In this document: positions 32,612 to 41,266 of the stretch, one piece after another
Layout: every line of letters begins with the position of its first letter
How positions within the stretch are numbered: position 1 is the stretch's first letter
NCBI RefSeq assembly: GCF_000975095.1
Contig: NZ_BBRD01000001.1
Location: 2,189,467 to 2,253,466, forward strand
Direction: 5' to 3'
Length of the DNA: 64,000 nucleotides
Origin: Demequina aestuarii
GTDB taxonomy: Bacteria > Actinomycetota > Actinomycetes > Actinomycetales > Demequinaceae
Program-made: the position numbers and the translations under genes
The notes under the pieces: generated by a model
Database searches by the model: none
What the model was told of the DNA's origin: nothing
Seen by the model: only the letters and a program-made list of their open reading frames with translations

Positions 32612-34279
32612 ATGAAGGTCGTCATCGTCGGGGCTGTCGCCGCCGGAATGTCCGCCGCCACCCGCCTGCGCCGCAAGGACGAGCACGCGGAGATCGTCGT
32701 GCTCGAAGCCGGCGAGCACGTCTCGTTCGCCAACTGCGGCCTGCCGTACTACGTGGGAGGGGTCATCACCGACCGCGAGTCGCTGCTGCTGCAGACGCCC
32801 GAGTCGCTGCACGCGCGGTTCGCCCTCGACGTGCGCACGCACAGCCGAGTGGTCGACGTCGACGCACAGGCGCGGACCGTCACCGTCCGGACGGCGACCG
32901 GAGACACGTACCTCGAGACCTACGACCACCTGGTGCTCTCCCCCGGCGCACGCCCGATCGTCCCCGACGTGCCCGGCGCCGAGCGCGCCCTCGTGCTGCG
33001 GGACGTGGCCGATGTGGACCGCATGGCGGCCCACACTGCCGATGCGCGCACGGCGGTCGTGATCGGCGGCGGCTTCGTGGGGCTCGAGGTGGCGGAGAAC
33101 CTGCGCCACCGGGGGCTCGACGTCACCGTGGTCGAGCTCGCGCCGCAGGTGCTGAGCGCTCTCGACGCGGAGCTCGCGATCCGCATCCAGGACCGGCTCG
33201 AGCAGCACGGCGTGAGCGTCCTGACCGGCGCCCAGGTCACCGAGATCACCGCAGACGCCGCCGTGGTGTCCGGACCCGACGGCGAGGTGACGCTGGCGGC
33301 AGACATGGTGGTCGCGTCCATCGGCGTCATCCCCGACTCCACGCTCGCACGCTCCGCCCGCGCGGACCTGGGACCGCGCGGAGCGATCCTGGTGGATGAC
33401 GACATGCGCACCTCGGTTCCGGGCATCTACGCCGTGGGCGACGCCGCCGCCAAGCGTGATGCGTTCTCGGAGGACCCCACTCTCATCCCGCTGGCGAATC
33501 TCGCGAACCGCCACGGACGGCGCGTCGCGGACGTGATCACCGGCACGACCGGGCACGGCCGCCCCAGCATCGGCACCGCCGTGGTGGGGGTGTTCGGACT
33601 CACCGCCGCGGTGACGGGTCGCACGGAGCGCCGCCTGCGCGCCGAAGGCCGCGCCTACCGAGCCATCCACACCCACCCCATGGACCACGCCGGGTACTAC
33701 CCGGGCGCATCGGCGATGGCGCTCAAGCTGCTCGTCGACCCCGAGACGGACGCGATTCTGGGCGCCCAGGGCATCGGCGAAGGCGGAGTGGACAAGCGCA
33801 TCGACGTGATTGCGACCGCGATCCACGGTGGGATCACCGCGTCTGAGCTCGCCGACCTCGAGCTCGCGTACGCGCCGGCCTACGGCTCTGCCAAGGACCC
33901 CGTGAACATGCTCGGGTACGTCGCGGAGAACGTACTGCTCGGCGACAGCCCGTCGATCCAGTGGCACGAGCTGGCGGCGTCCGGCGACCAGGCCCCGCTG
34001 GTGGTCGACGTGCGCTCGGCGGCGGAACACTCTCGCGGCACCGTGGTCCCGCCGTGGGGACAGGAGCCTGTCAACATCGCGGTGGACGACCTGCGCGCGC
34101 GGCACGGGGAACTTCCCCACGACCGCCGCATCGTGGTCCACTGCCAGGTGGGACAGCGCGGCCACACCGCCACGCGCCTGCTGCGCCAGCTGGGATACGA
34201 CGCCGCCAATCTGGACGGCGGGTACCTCACATGGCGCGATGGCGTCCGCACGCTCCAGACGGCGGCGGCACCCGCCTGA
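32612..34279 (+). CDS. CoA-disulfide/persulfide reductase fused to rhodanese
   Basis: A 555-residue fusion. Residues 1-445 are a flavoprotein disulfide reductase: FAD motif IVGAVAAGMSAATRLRR, single active-site Cys in VSFANCGLPYYVGG (about residue 43), NAD motif VVIGGGFVGLEVAENL and the dimerisation domain. Residues about 460-550 are a rhodanese domain with the sulfur-carrying Cys in VVHCQVGQRGHTATRLL. Homologues reduce CoA disulfide, CoA persulfide and polysulfide with NAD(P)H. GGAGG lies seven bases ahead of ATG 32612. The operator at 32559 predicts induction by persulfide. The upstream in-frame start at 32516 would run through the operator and is rejected. Confidence 0.93.
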   Translation: MKVVIVGAVAAGMSAATRLRRKDEHAEIVVLEAGEHVSFANCGLPYYVGGVITDRESLLLQTPESLHARFALDVRTHSRVVDVDAQARTVTVRTATGDTYLETYDHLVLSPGARPIVPDVPGAERALVLRDVADVDRMAAHTADARTAVVIGGGFVGLEVAENLRHRGLDVTVVELAPQVLSALDAELAIRIQDRLEQHGVSVLTGAQVTEITADAAVVSGPDGEVTLAADMVVASIGVIPDSTLARSARADLGPRGAILVDDDMRTSVPGIYAVGDAAAKRDAFSEDPTLIPLANLANRHGRRVADVITGTTGHGRPSIGTAVVGVFGLTAAVTGRTERRLRAEGRAYRAIHTHPMDHAGYYPGASAMALKLLVDPETDAILGAQGIGEGGVDKRIDVIATAIHGGITASELADLELAYAPAYGSAKDPVNMLGYVAENVLLGDSPSIQWHELAASGDQAPLVVDVRSAAEHSRGTVVPPWGQEPVNIAVDDLRARHGELPHDRRIVVHCQVGQRGHTATRLLRQLGYDAANLDGGYLTWRDGVRTLQTAAAPA

Positions 34280-34289
34280 CCCGGCGCCC

Positions 34290-34391
34290 CTCCAACTCCG
34301 AACCACTTCTTCGCGCGACACCCCGTCGGCGCCGGTCCCACGGGGCCGGGCGACGGGGTGTCGGTGTGAGGAGTGGTTCGCAGTTGCGGAG
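34290..34391. repeat. Approximately 100-bp imperfect palindrome, copy 1
   Basis: Left arm 34290-34328 (CTCCAACTCCGAACCACT... to ...GACACCCCGTCG) and right arm 34351-34391 (CGACGGGGTGTCG... to ...TTGCGGAG) are inverted repeats of about 39 bp with few mismatches. It fills the gap between the convergent reductase and hemH genes, so it can act as a bidirectional terminator. A diverged relative lies at 56983-57085. Confidence 0.7.
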
Positions 34392-34405
34392 GTGGGGGCG
34401 GGGGG

Positions 34406-35590
34406 TCAGCCGGCCGATGCGATGGTGGGCTTGGCGGCGCGACCCAGGCAGCAGTCCGTGGGGCACACGTCCTGCCACGGGCCGATCTCGGTGAGCGCCG
34501 GGCGCGCCCGCGGCACGTCCCCGGCGTTCGCGATGTGACGCTCCTCGACCAGGTCGATGAGTCCCGAGACGAAGGCCGGATCGATCCCCACGGTGGGGAC
34601 GCGCACCATCGGCAGGCCACGACCCTCGGCGGTCTCGAGCGCCTCGTTGTCGAGGTCCCAAGCCACCTCCATGTGGTCGGACACGAAGCCGACCGGGGAG
34701 ACGACGAGGCCGGTCACGGACTCGGGCAGCGCGTCGATGGCGAGGTTGATGTCCGGCTCGAGCCACGGCACCGACGGGTCGCCCGACCGGGACTGGTAGA
34801 CCAGGCTCCACGGGACATCGGGGAACTCGTCCGCGATGCGCTCCATGATGAGGGCGGAGACGGCACGCTGCTGCTCGGCGTACCAGCCGCCGCCCGCATG
34901 CCACTCCTCGCCGCCACCGGTCGGCACCGGGGTGCCGTCGGGCAGCGTCTCGCGCGGCCCAGAGGCGTCGGCCGCCGAGGACGGGATCGAGTGCGTCGCG
35001 AACATCACGTGCGGCGCCTCGCACTTGCCTGCGGCCGCGAGCTCGCGCAGGCCGGCGCGGACGGCGTCGACGTTGGGCTCGACGAAGCCGGGGTGGTCGA
35101 AGTACTGCCGCACCTTGTCGAGCTCCAGCTCGCCGGTGAGCCCGGCCTCGTCGAGGGCGGTCGCGAGGTCCTCGCGGTACGCGCGGCACCCGGAGTACGA
35201 CGAGAACGCCGTGGTCACCAGCACGAGCACCTTGCGGTGGCCGTCGGCGTGCAGCTCCTTGAGCGCATCGGCGAAGTAGGGCGCCCAGAAGCGGTTGCCC
35301 CAGTACACCGGAAGCCCCAGCCCGCGGCTCGCGATCTCCCCCTCGAGAGCGGCCTTCAGGTCGCGGTTCTGCTGGTTGATCGGGCTCACGCCGCCAAAGT
35401 GCCGGTAGTGGTGCGAGACCTCTTCGAGACGCTCGTCAGGGACTCCGCGACCGGCGGTGACGTTGCGGAGGAACGGGATGACGTCGTCCTGCCCCTCAGG
35501 CCCGCCGAAGCCGGCGAGCAGGATGCAGTCATAGGTGGTCGCCGGGCGCGTCCGCGTGGACGCCGCGAGCGCGGGCATCTGATCGGTCAC
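34406..35590 (-). CDS. hemH: Coproporphyrin ferrochelatase
   Basis: A 394-residue ferrochelatase that inserts ferrous iron into coproporphyrin III in the Gram-positive haem route (also named CpfC). Motifs: ILLAGFGGPEGQDDVIPFLRNV (after about 20 residues), MFATHSIPSS with the catalytic His, YQSRSGDPSVPWLEPDI and VVSPVGFVSDHMEVAWDLD. The C-terminal DVCPTDCCLG holds clustered Cys residues that, with one internal Cys, bind a [2Fe-2S] cluster in actinobacterial enzymes. The GTG start at 35590 overlaps the hemQ stop by four bases (GTGA), so it is the last gene of the hemE-Y-Q-H operon. Confidence 0.95.
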   Translation of the reverse strand: MTDQMPALAASTRTRPATTYDCILLAGFGGPEGQDDVIPFLRNVTAGRGVPDERLEEVSHHYRHFGGVSPINQQNRDLKAALEGEIASRGLGLPVYWGNRFWAPYFADALKELHADGHRKVLVLVTTAFSSYSGCRAYREDLATALDEAGLTGELELDKVRQYFDHPGFVEPNVDAVRAGLRELAAAGKCEAPHVMFATHSIPSSAADASGPRETLPDGTPVPTGGGEEWHAGGGWYAEQQRAVSALIMERIADEFPDVPWSLVYQSRSGDPSVPWLEPDINLAIDALPESVTGLVVSPVGFVSDHMEVAWDLDNEALETAEGRGLPMVRVPTVGIDPAFVSGLIDLVEERHIANAGDVPRARPALTEIGPWQDVCPTDCCLGRAAKPTIASAG

Positions 35591-36261
35591 GACGCGAGCA
35601 CCTCCACGGCCTCGGCAGTCTCGACGCGACGGCCCGTGTAGAACGGCAGCTCTTCGCGCACATGACGCCTCGCCTCGGTGTAGCGCAGCTCGCGCATCAT
35701 GTCCACGAGATCGGTGACGTCGTCCGCCTCCATGGGAAGCAGCCACTCGTAGTCGCCCAGCGCGAACGCGGCGACGGTGTTGGCCACCACGCCCTTGAAG
35801 GCCGAGCCCTTCATGCCGTGCTCGCGCAGCATCTGGCCACGCTCCTCGTCGGACAGCAGGTACCACTCGTAGCTGCGGACGAATGGGTAGACAGTCAGCC
35901 AGTCCCGGGGCCGCTCGCCGCGCAGGAAGCCCGGCACGTGCGCCTTGTTGAACTCCGCGGGACGGTGCACGCCGGCTGCAGACCACGTCAGCTTCGTGTC
36001 AGCGAGCAGCTCGGTCGCGCGCAGTTCGCGCAGCGCGAGCTGCAGGTCCGCGAGGTCGGGGCCGTGCAGCCACAGCATCACCGTGCCGTCGGCGCGCAGG
36101 CCGGAGACGTCGTAGATGCCGCGCAAGGTGACGTCGTGATCCGCGAGCTCCTCGACGGCGGCGTCGAAGTGCTCGACGACCTCCGGAAGCTCCTCGTCAG
36201 GGGCGTCGAGCAGCCCATCGAGAACAGAGAACAGCGTGAATCCGTGCGGTTGGTCAGTCAT
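35587..36261 (-). CDS. hemQ: Coproheme decarboxylase (HemQ/ChdC)
   Basis: A 224-residue chlorite-dismutase-fold protein that converts iron-coproporphyrin III to haem b with hydrogen peroxide. Diagnostic region YPFVRSYEWYLLSDEERGQM (includes the catalytic Tyr) followed by LREHGMKGSAFKGVVANTV, where the His is the axial haem ligand. Then FALGDYEWLLPMEADDVTDL. ATG 36261 (MTDQPHGFTLFSVL) is chosen over an upstream start at 36321, which lacks conservation. Its presence with HemY and the cysteine ferrochelatase shows that haem is made through coproporphyrin. It lies between hemY (72-bp gap) and hemH (overlapping). Confidence 0.95.
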   Translation of the reverse strand: MTDQPHGFTLFSVLDGLLDAPDEELPEVVEHFDAAVEELADHDVTLRGIYDVSGLRADGTVMLWLHGPDLADLQLALRELRATELLADTKLTWSAAGVHRPAEFNKAHVPGFLRGERPRDWLTVYPFVRSYEWYLLSDEERGQMLREHGMKGSAFKGVVANTVAAFALGDYEWLLPMEADDVTDLVDMMRELRYTEARRHVREELPFYTGRRVETAEAVEVLAS

Positions 36262-36333
36262 GCCGCCATTCTCGTCCTCGACAGGTCGGAAAGGAAATCC
36301 GTCCCCACGTCCGGACGGCACTCGGCGGATGCA

Positions 36334-37635
36334 CTAGCGAGCAGGCGCGTCGCCCATGGCCGAGGCCTTGTCGGCCGCGACGATGGCCGCGATGCCGCTG
36401 AGCCCCGCCGCCGAGCCCACGAGGTGCAGTCCCGGAACGGGCTCGCGGTCCTCGACCGCGGCCGGAGCGGAATCGGCCCACTGCACGCGCTCGATGTCCC
36501 TCACTTGGGCCTCCTTCAGCGCGACGCCCAGCAGCGCCGACGCGTCGGACAGCGCGTGGGCGCGGGCGTCCCTGGCGTTGTCGATGCCATAGGACAGCCG
36601 CACCACGTGGCGGCCGCCCGTGCGGTCGGCGAGCCATCGCCACTTCGCCGTCGAATGGGTCAGCGCCTTCGCCCCCGACACGTTCCCCACCGCCAGCACT
36701 CCGGTGCCGCGCGGGGCGGAGTCGAGCTCGGGTGCGTCCAGCACGAGGGTCACGATCGCCACCTGGCGGTCCTCGGCCCACGCCACGTGGGGCACGAGCG
36801 CTGACACCACCGGACGAGGGACGGCCAGCACCACCCCATCGGCGCGATGCGCCGTCCCGCCGGACCACACCTTCCAGCCGGAGCCGGCCTTCTCGAGCGC
36901 GCCCACCGGAGTCTCGAGGGAGATCTCCGCGCCGCGTGAGCACGCATCGGCCGCGAGCGCGTCGATGAGCGTCGCCATCCCGCCCACCAGCCCCTGCACT
37001 GCCGAGCCTGCGGGCGAGGCCGCCCGCCGCGCCGCCGCTGCACGGACCAGGCCGCCCTTGCGGATCACCTCTGCGGCCAGACCCGGGGCGACGTCGCCGA
37101 GCGCGATGTCGTCGACAGGCCGGGAATAGATGCCCTGCACGACGGGGGCGACCAGCCTCTCGGTGGCACGCGCGCCGAGGCGGTCGCGGGCGAGCTCGCC
37201 CAGGCTGGTCGAGTCGTCGACGTCGCGGACCCGCGTGAGCCGATCGCCGAGGAGTCGGGCCGTGCCTCGCCAGCCGAGCGCGCGCCGGAGCTCCAGGGTG
37301 AAGACGGTGGTCGGGACGCCCAGCCAGCCCGTCGCGGGCAGCGGATAGGCCGCCTCCGAGGTCACCACCCACGCAGGGCGGCGCTCGGGGAAGACGATGC
37401 TCTCGGCAAGCCCCAGCTCGGCCAGCAGCGCCGCCACGTGGCCGCCGCGGGTCGCGAAGGATTCCGCGCCTGCGTCCAGCGCCAGGCCGTCGACGGTGAC
37501 CCTGGAGATGCGACCCCCGGGATGGTCGTCGGCCTCCATCACGGTGACGTCGTGGCCCGCAGAGGCGAGCCGACGCGCGGCGAGGAGTCCTCCTACTCCG
37601 CCGCCGACGACGATCCAGCGCTGCGGCTCAGCCAC
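36334..37635 (-). CDS. hemY: Coproporphyrinogen III oxidase, HemY type
   Basis: A 433-residue flavoprotein of the monoamine-oxidase fold (CgoX), using oxygen to oxidise coproporphyrinogen III to coproporphyrin III. FAD motif RWIVVGGGVGGLLAARRLAS at residues 6-25, then EADDHPGGRISRV and LDAGAESFATRGG. It ends with LVGSAAGLSGIAAIVAADKA, the second FAD contact. The GTG start at 37635 overlaps the hemE stop by eight bases (GTGGCTGA), so the two are coupled; the upstream in-frame ATG at 37698 lies inside hemE and is not supported. Confidence 0.93.
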   Translation of the reverse strand: MAEPQRWIVVGGGVGGLLAARRLASAGHDVTVMEADDHPGGRISRVTVDGLALDAGAESFATRGGHVAALLAELGLAESIVFPERRPAWVVTSEAAYPLPATGWLGVPTTVFTLELRRALGWRGTARLLGDRLTRVRDVDDSTSLGELARDRLGARATERLVAPVVQGIYSRPVDDIALGDVAPGLAAEVIRKGGLVRAAAARRAASPAGSAVQGLVGGMATLIDALAADACSRGAEISLETPVGALEKAGSGWKVWSGGTAHRADGVVLAVPRPVVSALVPHVAWAEDRQVAIVTLVLDAPELDSAPRGTGVLAVGNVSGAKALTHSTAKWRWLADRTGGRHVVRLSYGIDNARDARAHALSDASALLGVALKEAQVRDIERVQWADSAPAAVEDREPVPGLHLVGSAAGLSGIAAIVAADKASAMGDAPAR

Positions 37636-38719
37636 GCTCGTGCACCACGTCGACGATGCGCTTGACCACGTCAGGGTTCGCGTGCGGAGGCATGCCATGT
37701 CCCAGGTTCACGACGTGACCGGGCGCCTCGCCTCCGCGCGCCAGCACGTCCTTCACATGGCGCGTCAGCGCGTCGGCGGGTGCGGCGAGCATCGCGGGAT
37801 CGATGTTGCCCTGCAACGGGAAGCGGCCGCCGGTGGAGCGGGCCGCGGCATCCAGGGGCATCCGGTAGTCCACTCCCAGCGCGGTCGCGCCCGCAGAGCC
37901 CATCGCGTCCAGGAGGTGGCCGGCGTTGGCCGCGAAGTGAATGCGGGGGACGTCGAGGTCCGCGACTGACATCAGCGCGGTGCGCGAGCCTGCGGCGCAG
38001 TGCGCGACGTAGTCGGCCTCGGACAGCGACCCCGCCCAGGAGTCGAACAACTGCACGGCCGATGCGCCGGCCAGCACCTGCGCGCGCAGGAACAGGCCCG
38101 CGGCGCGCGATGTCCACGCGACCAGCGCGTCCCACACCTCGGGCGACGAGTGCATGAGCTCGCGTGCGCCCATGTGGTCGCGTGACGGGCGCCCGTCGAC
38201 CATGTAGGCGGCGAGCGTGAACGGCGCGCCCGCGAATCCGATGAGCGGGACGTGTCCGAGCTCGTCCGCCGTGATCGTGACCGCGGCACGAATCGCGTCC
38301 AGCCCCGAGTCGAAGAATCCGCGATCGCCGGCGGCGCCCAGGGTCGGCAGCGCCTCCACATCCGCCATGGTGCGCACGGGGCGTCCGAACACCGGGCCGA
38401 CGCCCGGCTGGATGTCCACGTCCACCCCGGCGATGCGCATCGGCACCACGATGTCGGAGAACAGGATCGCCGCGTCCACCCCGTACCGGCGCACCGGCTG
38501 GAGCGTGATCTCCGACGCGAGCGCCGGCGTCAAACACGACTCGAGCATGCCGGTGCCGGCCCGCGCCTCGAGGTACTCCGGAAGGGACCTGCCCGCCTGG
38601 CGCATGAACCACACCGGCCGATGCGCGGGACGGCCGCCGCGCAACGCGGCGACGAGCGCAGAGTCCGCCGTCCGGCCGTCGATGAGGGGGTGGGAGGCGG
38701 GCAGTGCGGTAGCGGTCAT
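37628..38719 (-). CDS. hemE: Uroporphyrinogen decarboxylase
   Basis: A 363-residue HemE that removes four carboxyl groups from uroporphyrinogen III. Family signatures PVWFMRQAGRSLPEYLE (residues about 36-52, with active-site Arg residues) and GFAGAPFTLAAYMVDG (about 150-165) are intact, as is DIVVPMRIAGVDVDIQPGVGP with its catalytic Asp. ATG 38719 begins MTATALPASHPLIDG. It heads the hemE-hemY-hemQ-hemH operon and is divergent from hemA, with 43 bp between the starts, so promoters must overlap. Confidence 0.96.
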   Translation of the reverse strand: MTATALPASHPLIDGRTADSALVAALRGGRPAHRPVWFMRQAGRSLPEYLEARAGTGMLESCLTPALASEITLQPVRRYGVDAAILFSDIVVPMRIAGVDVDIQPGVGPVFGRPVRTMADVEALPTLGAAGDRGFFDSGLDAIRAAVTITADELGHVPLIGFAGAPFTLAAYMVDGRPSRDHMGARELMHSSPEVWDALVAWTSRAAGLFLRAQVLAGASAVQLFDSWAGSLSEADYVAHCAAGSRTALMSVADLDVPRIHFAANAGHLLDAMGSAGATALGVDYRMPLDAAARSTGGRFPLQGNIDPAMLAAPADALTRHVKDVLARGGEAPGHVVNLGHGMPPHANPDVVKRIVDVVHERG

Positions 38720-38762
38720 AGGTCGATTCTGCCTTGTTCGTGCGCCGTGTCAGAATGGAGGG

Positions 38763-40088
38763 GTGGTGCTCATGTCTCTCGTGGCCAGCCACCGCAACCG
38801 CGACCTCACGCTGCTCGAGCAGTTGAGCGTCGGATCCGATGCACTGGGCGCCGCGGTTGCAGGCGGCGGGTCCCCCGTGCGCGGTGCCGTGGTCCTCCCC
38901 ACGTGCAACCGCTTCGAGGTGTACCTCGAGACGGATGATCCGGTGGCAGGCCGTGCGGCGGTCATCGACCAGATCGAGCGCGCCACCGCACTGGAACGGG
39001 ACACCGTCGAGGCGGCCCTGGCCACCTACGAAGGCGACGACGCCGTCCAGCACCTGCTCTCCGTCGCCACCGGGCTCGACTCGATGGTCGTGGGGGAACG
39101 CGAGATCTCCGGCCAGGTGCGCCGTGCGCACATCGACGCGCAGGCCGGCGCCCACCTCAGTCCGCTGCTCGACCGCCTCTTCCAATCAGCGCTGCGAACG
39201 TCCCGCGTGGTCGCCTCGTCGACCGGCCTCGGCACCTCGGGCCGATCCGTGGTGTCCGTCGCCTTCGATCTGGCGTCCGAGACCGTCACGTGGTCCGGAG
39301 CACGCGCTGTCGTCATCGGCACCGGCGCCCTCGCCGAGACGGGCGTGGGATCGCTCCTCGCCCGCGGCGTCATGATCGACGGGGTGTTCTCACCGTCCGG
39401 ACGTGCCGAGGAGTTCGGTGCGCGCCACGGCATCCGTCCGCTCGACCGCGAAGGACTGCGCACCGCGCTGACCGAGGTCGACCTGGTGCTCGCATGCTCG
39501 GGCGGTGAGTCGATCGTGCTGACCCCGGCCATGGTCGCGGCGGCACGGCCAGACGGCGACACCCCGCTCACCATCGTGGACCTCGCGCTGCACCGCGACG
39601 TCGCCCCCGGCGTCGCCCAGATGCGCGGCGTCACCGTCGTCAACCTTGAGTCGGTGGGCGCGCGCGCCCCCGAGGAGTCCGTGGGCGCCATCGACGCCGC
39701 GCGGTCCATCGTCGCGCACGCCGTCGCCCGTTTCGGAGACGGCGAACACGCGCGCTCCCTCGACCCGGCGGTCGTCGCGCTCCGTGAGCACGTGTTCGGC
39801 CTGCTGGAGCGCGAGCTCGCGCGGGTCCAGCCCGCCGCCGGCGCCTCGGAGCAGACCATCGCCCAGGCCGATGCCACCGAGCAGGCCCTGCGGCGCTTCG
39901 CGAAGACACTTCTGCACATCCCGACCGTCCGAGCACGCGAGCACGCGCAGGCGGGCGAGTCGGATCGCTACTTGGGCGCGATCCGCGCGCTCTACGGCAT
40001 CGACGTGGCCATTCAGGACGACGCGTGCCCGGCTCCCGAGATGGACGCCGCAGCCGAGTCCGACGCTGACCCCGCGACTCACCTCTGA
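38763..40088 (+). CDS. hemA: Glutamyl-tRNA reductase
   Basis: A 441-residue GluTR, the first committed enzyme of C5-pathway tetrapyrrole synthesis. The catalytic Cys is in VVLPTCNRFEVYLE (about residue 50), GEREISGQVRRAH follows near residue 115, and the NADPH-binding GTGALAETG near residue 185. A C-terminal helical dimerisation domain ends in a long acidic tail. GTG 38763 is preferred: it restores the first beta strand (MVLMSLVASH) and CAGAAT ends six bases ahead, as in leaderless genes. ATG 38772, with GGAGGGG eight bases ahead, is the alternative. The usual hemC, hemD, hemB and hemL do not follow here; an iron importer does. Confidence 0.93.
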   Translation: MVLMSLVASHRNRDLTLLEQLSVGSDALGAAVAGGGSPVRGAVVLPTCNRFEVYLETDDPVAGRAAVIDQIERATALERDTVEAALATYEGDDAVQHLLSVATGLDSMVVGEREISGQVRRAHIDAQAGAHLSPLLDRLFQSALRTSRVVASSTGLGTSGRSVVSVAFDLASETVTWSGARAVVIGTGALAETGVGSLLARGVMIDGVFSPSGRAEEFGARHGIRPLDREGLRTALTEVDLVLACSGGESIVLTPAMVAAARPDGDTPLTIVDLALHRDVAPGVAQMRGVTVVNLESVGARAPEESVGAIDAARSIVAHAVARFGDGEHARSLDPAVVALREHVFGLLERELARVQPAAGASEQTIAQADATEQALRRFAKTLLHIPTVRAREHAQAGESDRYLGAIRALYGIDVAIQDDACPAPEMDAAAESDADPATHL

Positions 40089-40205
40089 CGCGCTGCTCGT
40101 GCAGGCGGCCGACCAGCGTCCGCCGCTGAATCGAGCACCCACGCATCGGCCGTCCTGAGCGGCCAATTACGTCATGGCGACGTTGGATAAATCTCCTTCT
40201 TTGGG

Positions 40206-40224
40206 CTAGGTTAGGCAAGCCTCA
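40206..40224. promoter_or_regulatory. IdeR/DtxR-type iron box before the siderophore importer
   Basis: CTAGGTTAGGCAAGCCTCA matches the 19-bp IdeR/DtxR consensus TTAGGTTAGGCTAACCTAA at 15 positions. It lies 46 bp upstream of the first permease gene, after hemA. It predicts repression of the importer operon when iron is plentiful. Confidence 0.8.
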
Positions 40225-40270
40225 CTCGCCGCACTCGGACGTGCGCTGACCACACCCCCCAAGGAGACCG

Positions 40271-41266
40271 ATGCGCCAGCGCGCCCTCATCGCCATCGCC
40301 GCAGCAGCGGCGCTGGTCGTGGCCGTCGCGCTGTCCTTGGCGCTGGGATCTCGCCCGATCGACCTCGGCACCGTGTGGAACGCGCTGGTGGACCTGGATC
40401 CGGAGGACCCGGAGCAGCTGATCGTGCGCGAGCTGCGCGCGTCGCGGACGCTCATCGGAGTGCTCGCCGGCGCGGCGCTCGGCGTCGCGGGAGCGCTGAT
40501 GCAGTCACTCACCCGCAACCCCTTCGCGGACCCTGGCCTGCTCGGCATCAACGCGGGCGCGTCCCTCGCAGTGGTCATCGCGCTCACCGCCGGGCTCGGC
40601 GGCGGATTCGCCGCGCAGGTGCCGATCGCGTTCGTCGGCGCGGGCATTGCTGCGGTCGTGGTCTACGCGATCGGCGCGCGTGGCGCCGCGGCGGGCGCAC
40701 CCGTCCGACTCGCGCTCGCAGGAGTCGCGCTCACCGCGCTCATCACCTCGGTGACGTATGCCGTGCTGCTCGTCGACGACGCCACGCTCGAGCAGTATCG
40801 GCTGTGGGTAGCCGGGTCGCTCACGGGCCGCCAGTCAGAAGACGTCACGGCTCTCGTTCCCATCGTGCTCGTCGCGATAGCCGTGGCACTGCTGGCGTCT
40901 CGCCAGCTGCAGGCCGTCGCGCTCGGCGAGGATGCCGCGCGAGCGCTCGGCATCCGCATCGGTGGCATCCGCACGCTGACCATCGTCATCGTCACCCTGC
41001 TGGCCGCCTCCGCCACCGCCGCCGCCGGTCCGCTCGTGTTCGTCGGCCTCGCGGTCCCCCACCTCGCCCGCGCTCTGGTGGGCGCGTCCTTGCCGTGGCT
41101 GCTGATCGTGAGCGCTCTCGGGGGCGCGGCGCTCGTGCTCGTGTGCGACATCGTCGGCCGCGTGATTGCGCCGCCCTCCGAGATCGGCGTCGGCATCACC
41201 ACCGCGCTCATCGGCGGCCTCATCTTCGCGCTCATGGCGCGCCGCATGAAGGTGGTGGAACTGTGA
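40271..41266 (+). CDS. FecCD-family iron-siderophore ABC permease, subunit 1
   Basis: A 331-residue permease with about nine to ten helices, starting MRQRALIAIAAAAALVVAVA after AAGGAGACCG. The signature GVAGALMQSLTRNPFADPGL near residue 75 and GLLGINAGASLAV are typical of FepD/FhuB/BtuC-type transporters. GDxxAxxLG-like EDAARALGIRIGG near residue 220 is the ATPase-coupling loop. It pairs with the next gene, which overlaps it (GTGA), to form a heterodimeric channel for ferric siderophores. The iron box upstream supports the substrate. Confidence 0.93.
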   Translation: MRQRALIAIAAAAALVVAVALSLALGSRPIDLGTVWNALVDLDPEDPEQLIVRELRASRTLIGVLAGAALGVAGALMQSLTRNPFADPGLLGINAGASLAVVIALTAGLGGGFAAQVPIAFVGAGIAAVVVYAIGARGAAAGAPVRLALAGVALTALITSVTYAVLLVDDATLEQYRLWVAGSLTGRQSEDVTALVPIVLVAIAVALLASRQLQAVALGEDAARALGIRIGGIRTLTIVIVTLLAASATAAAGPLVFVGLAVPHLARALVGASLPWLLIVSALGGAALVLVCDIVGRVIAPPSEIGVGITTALIGGLIFALMARRMKVVEL

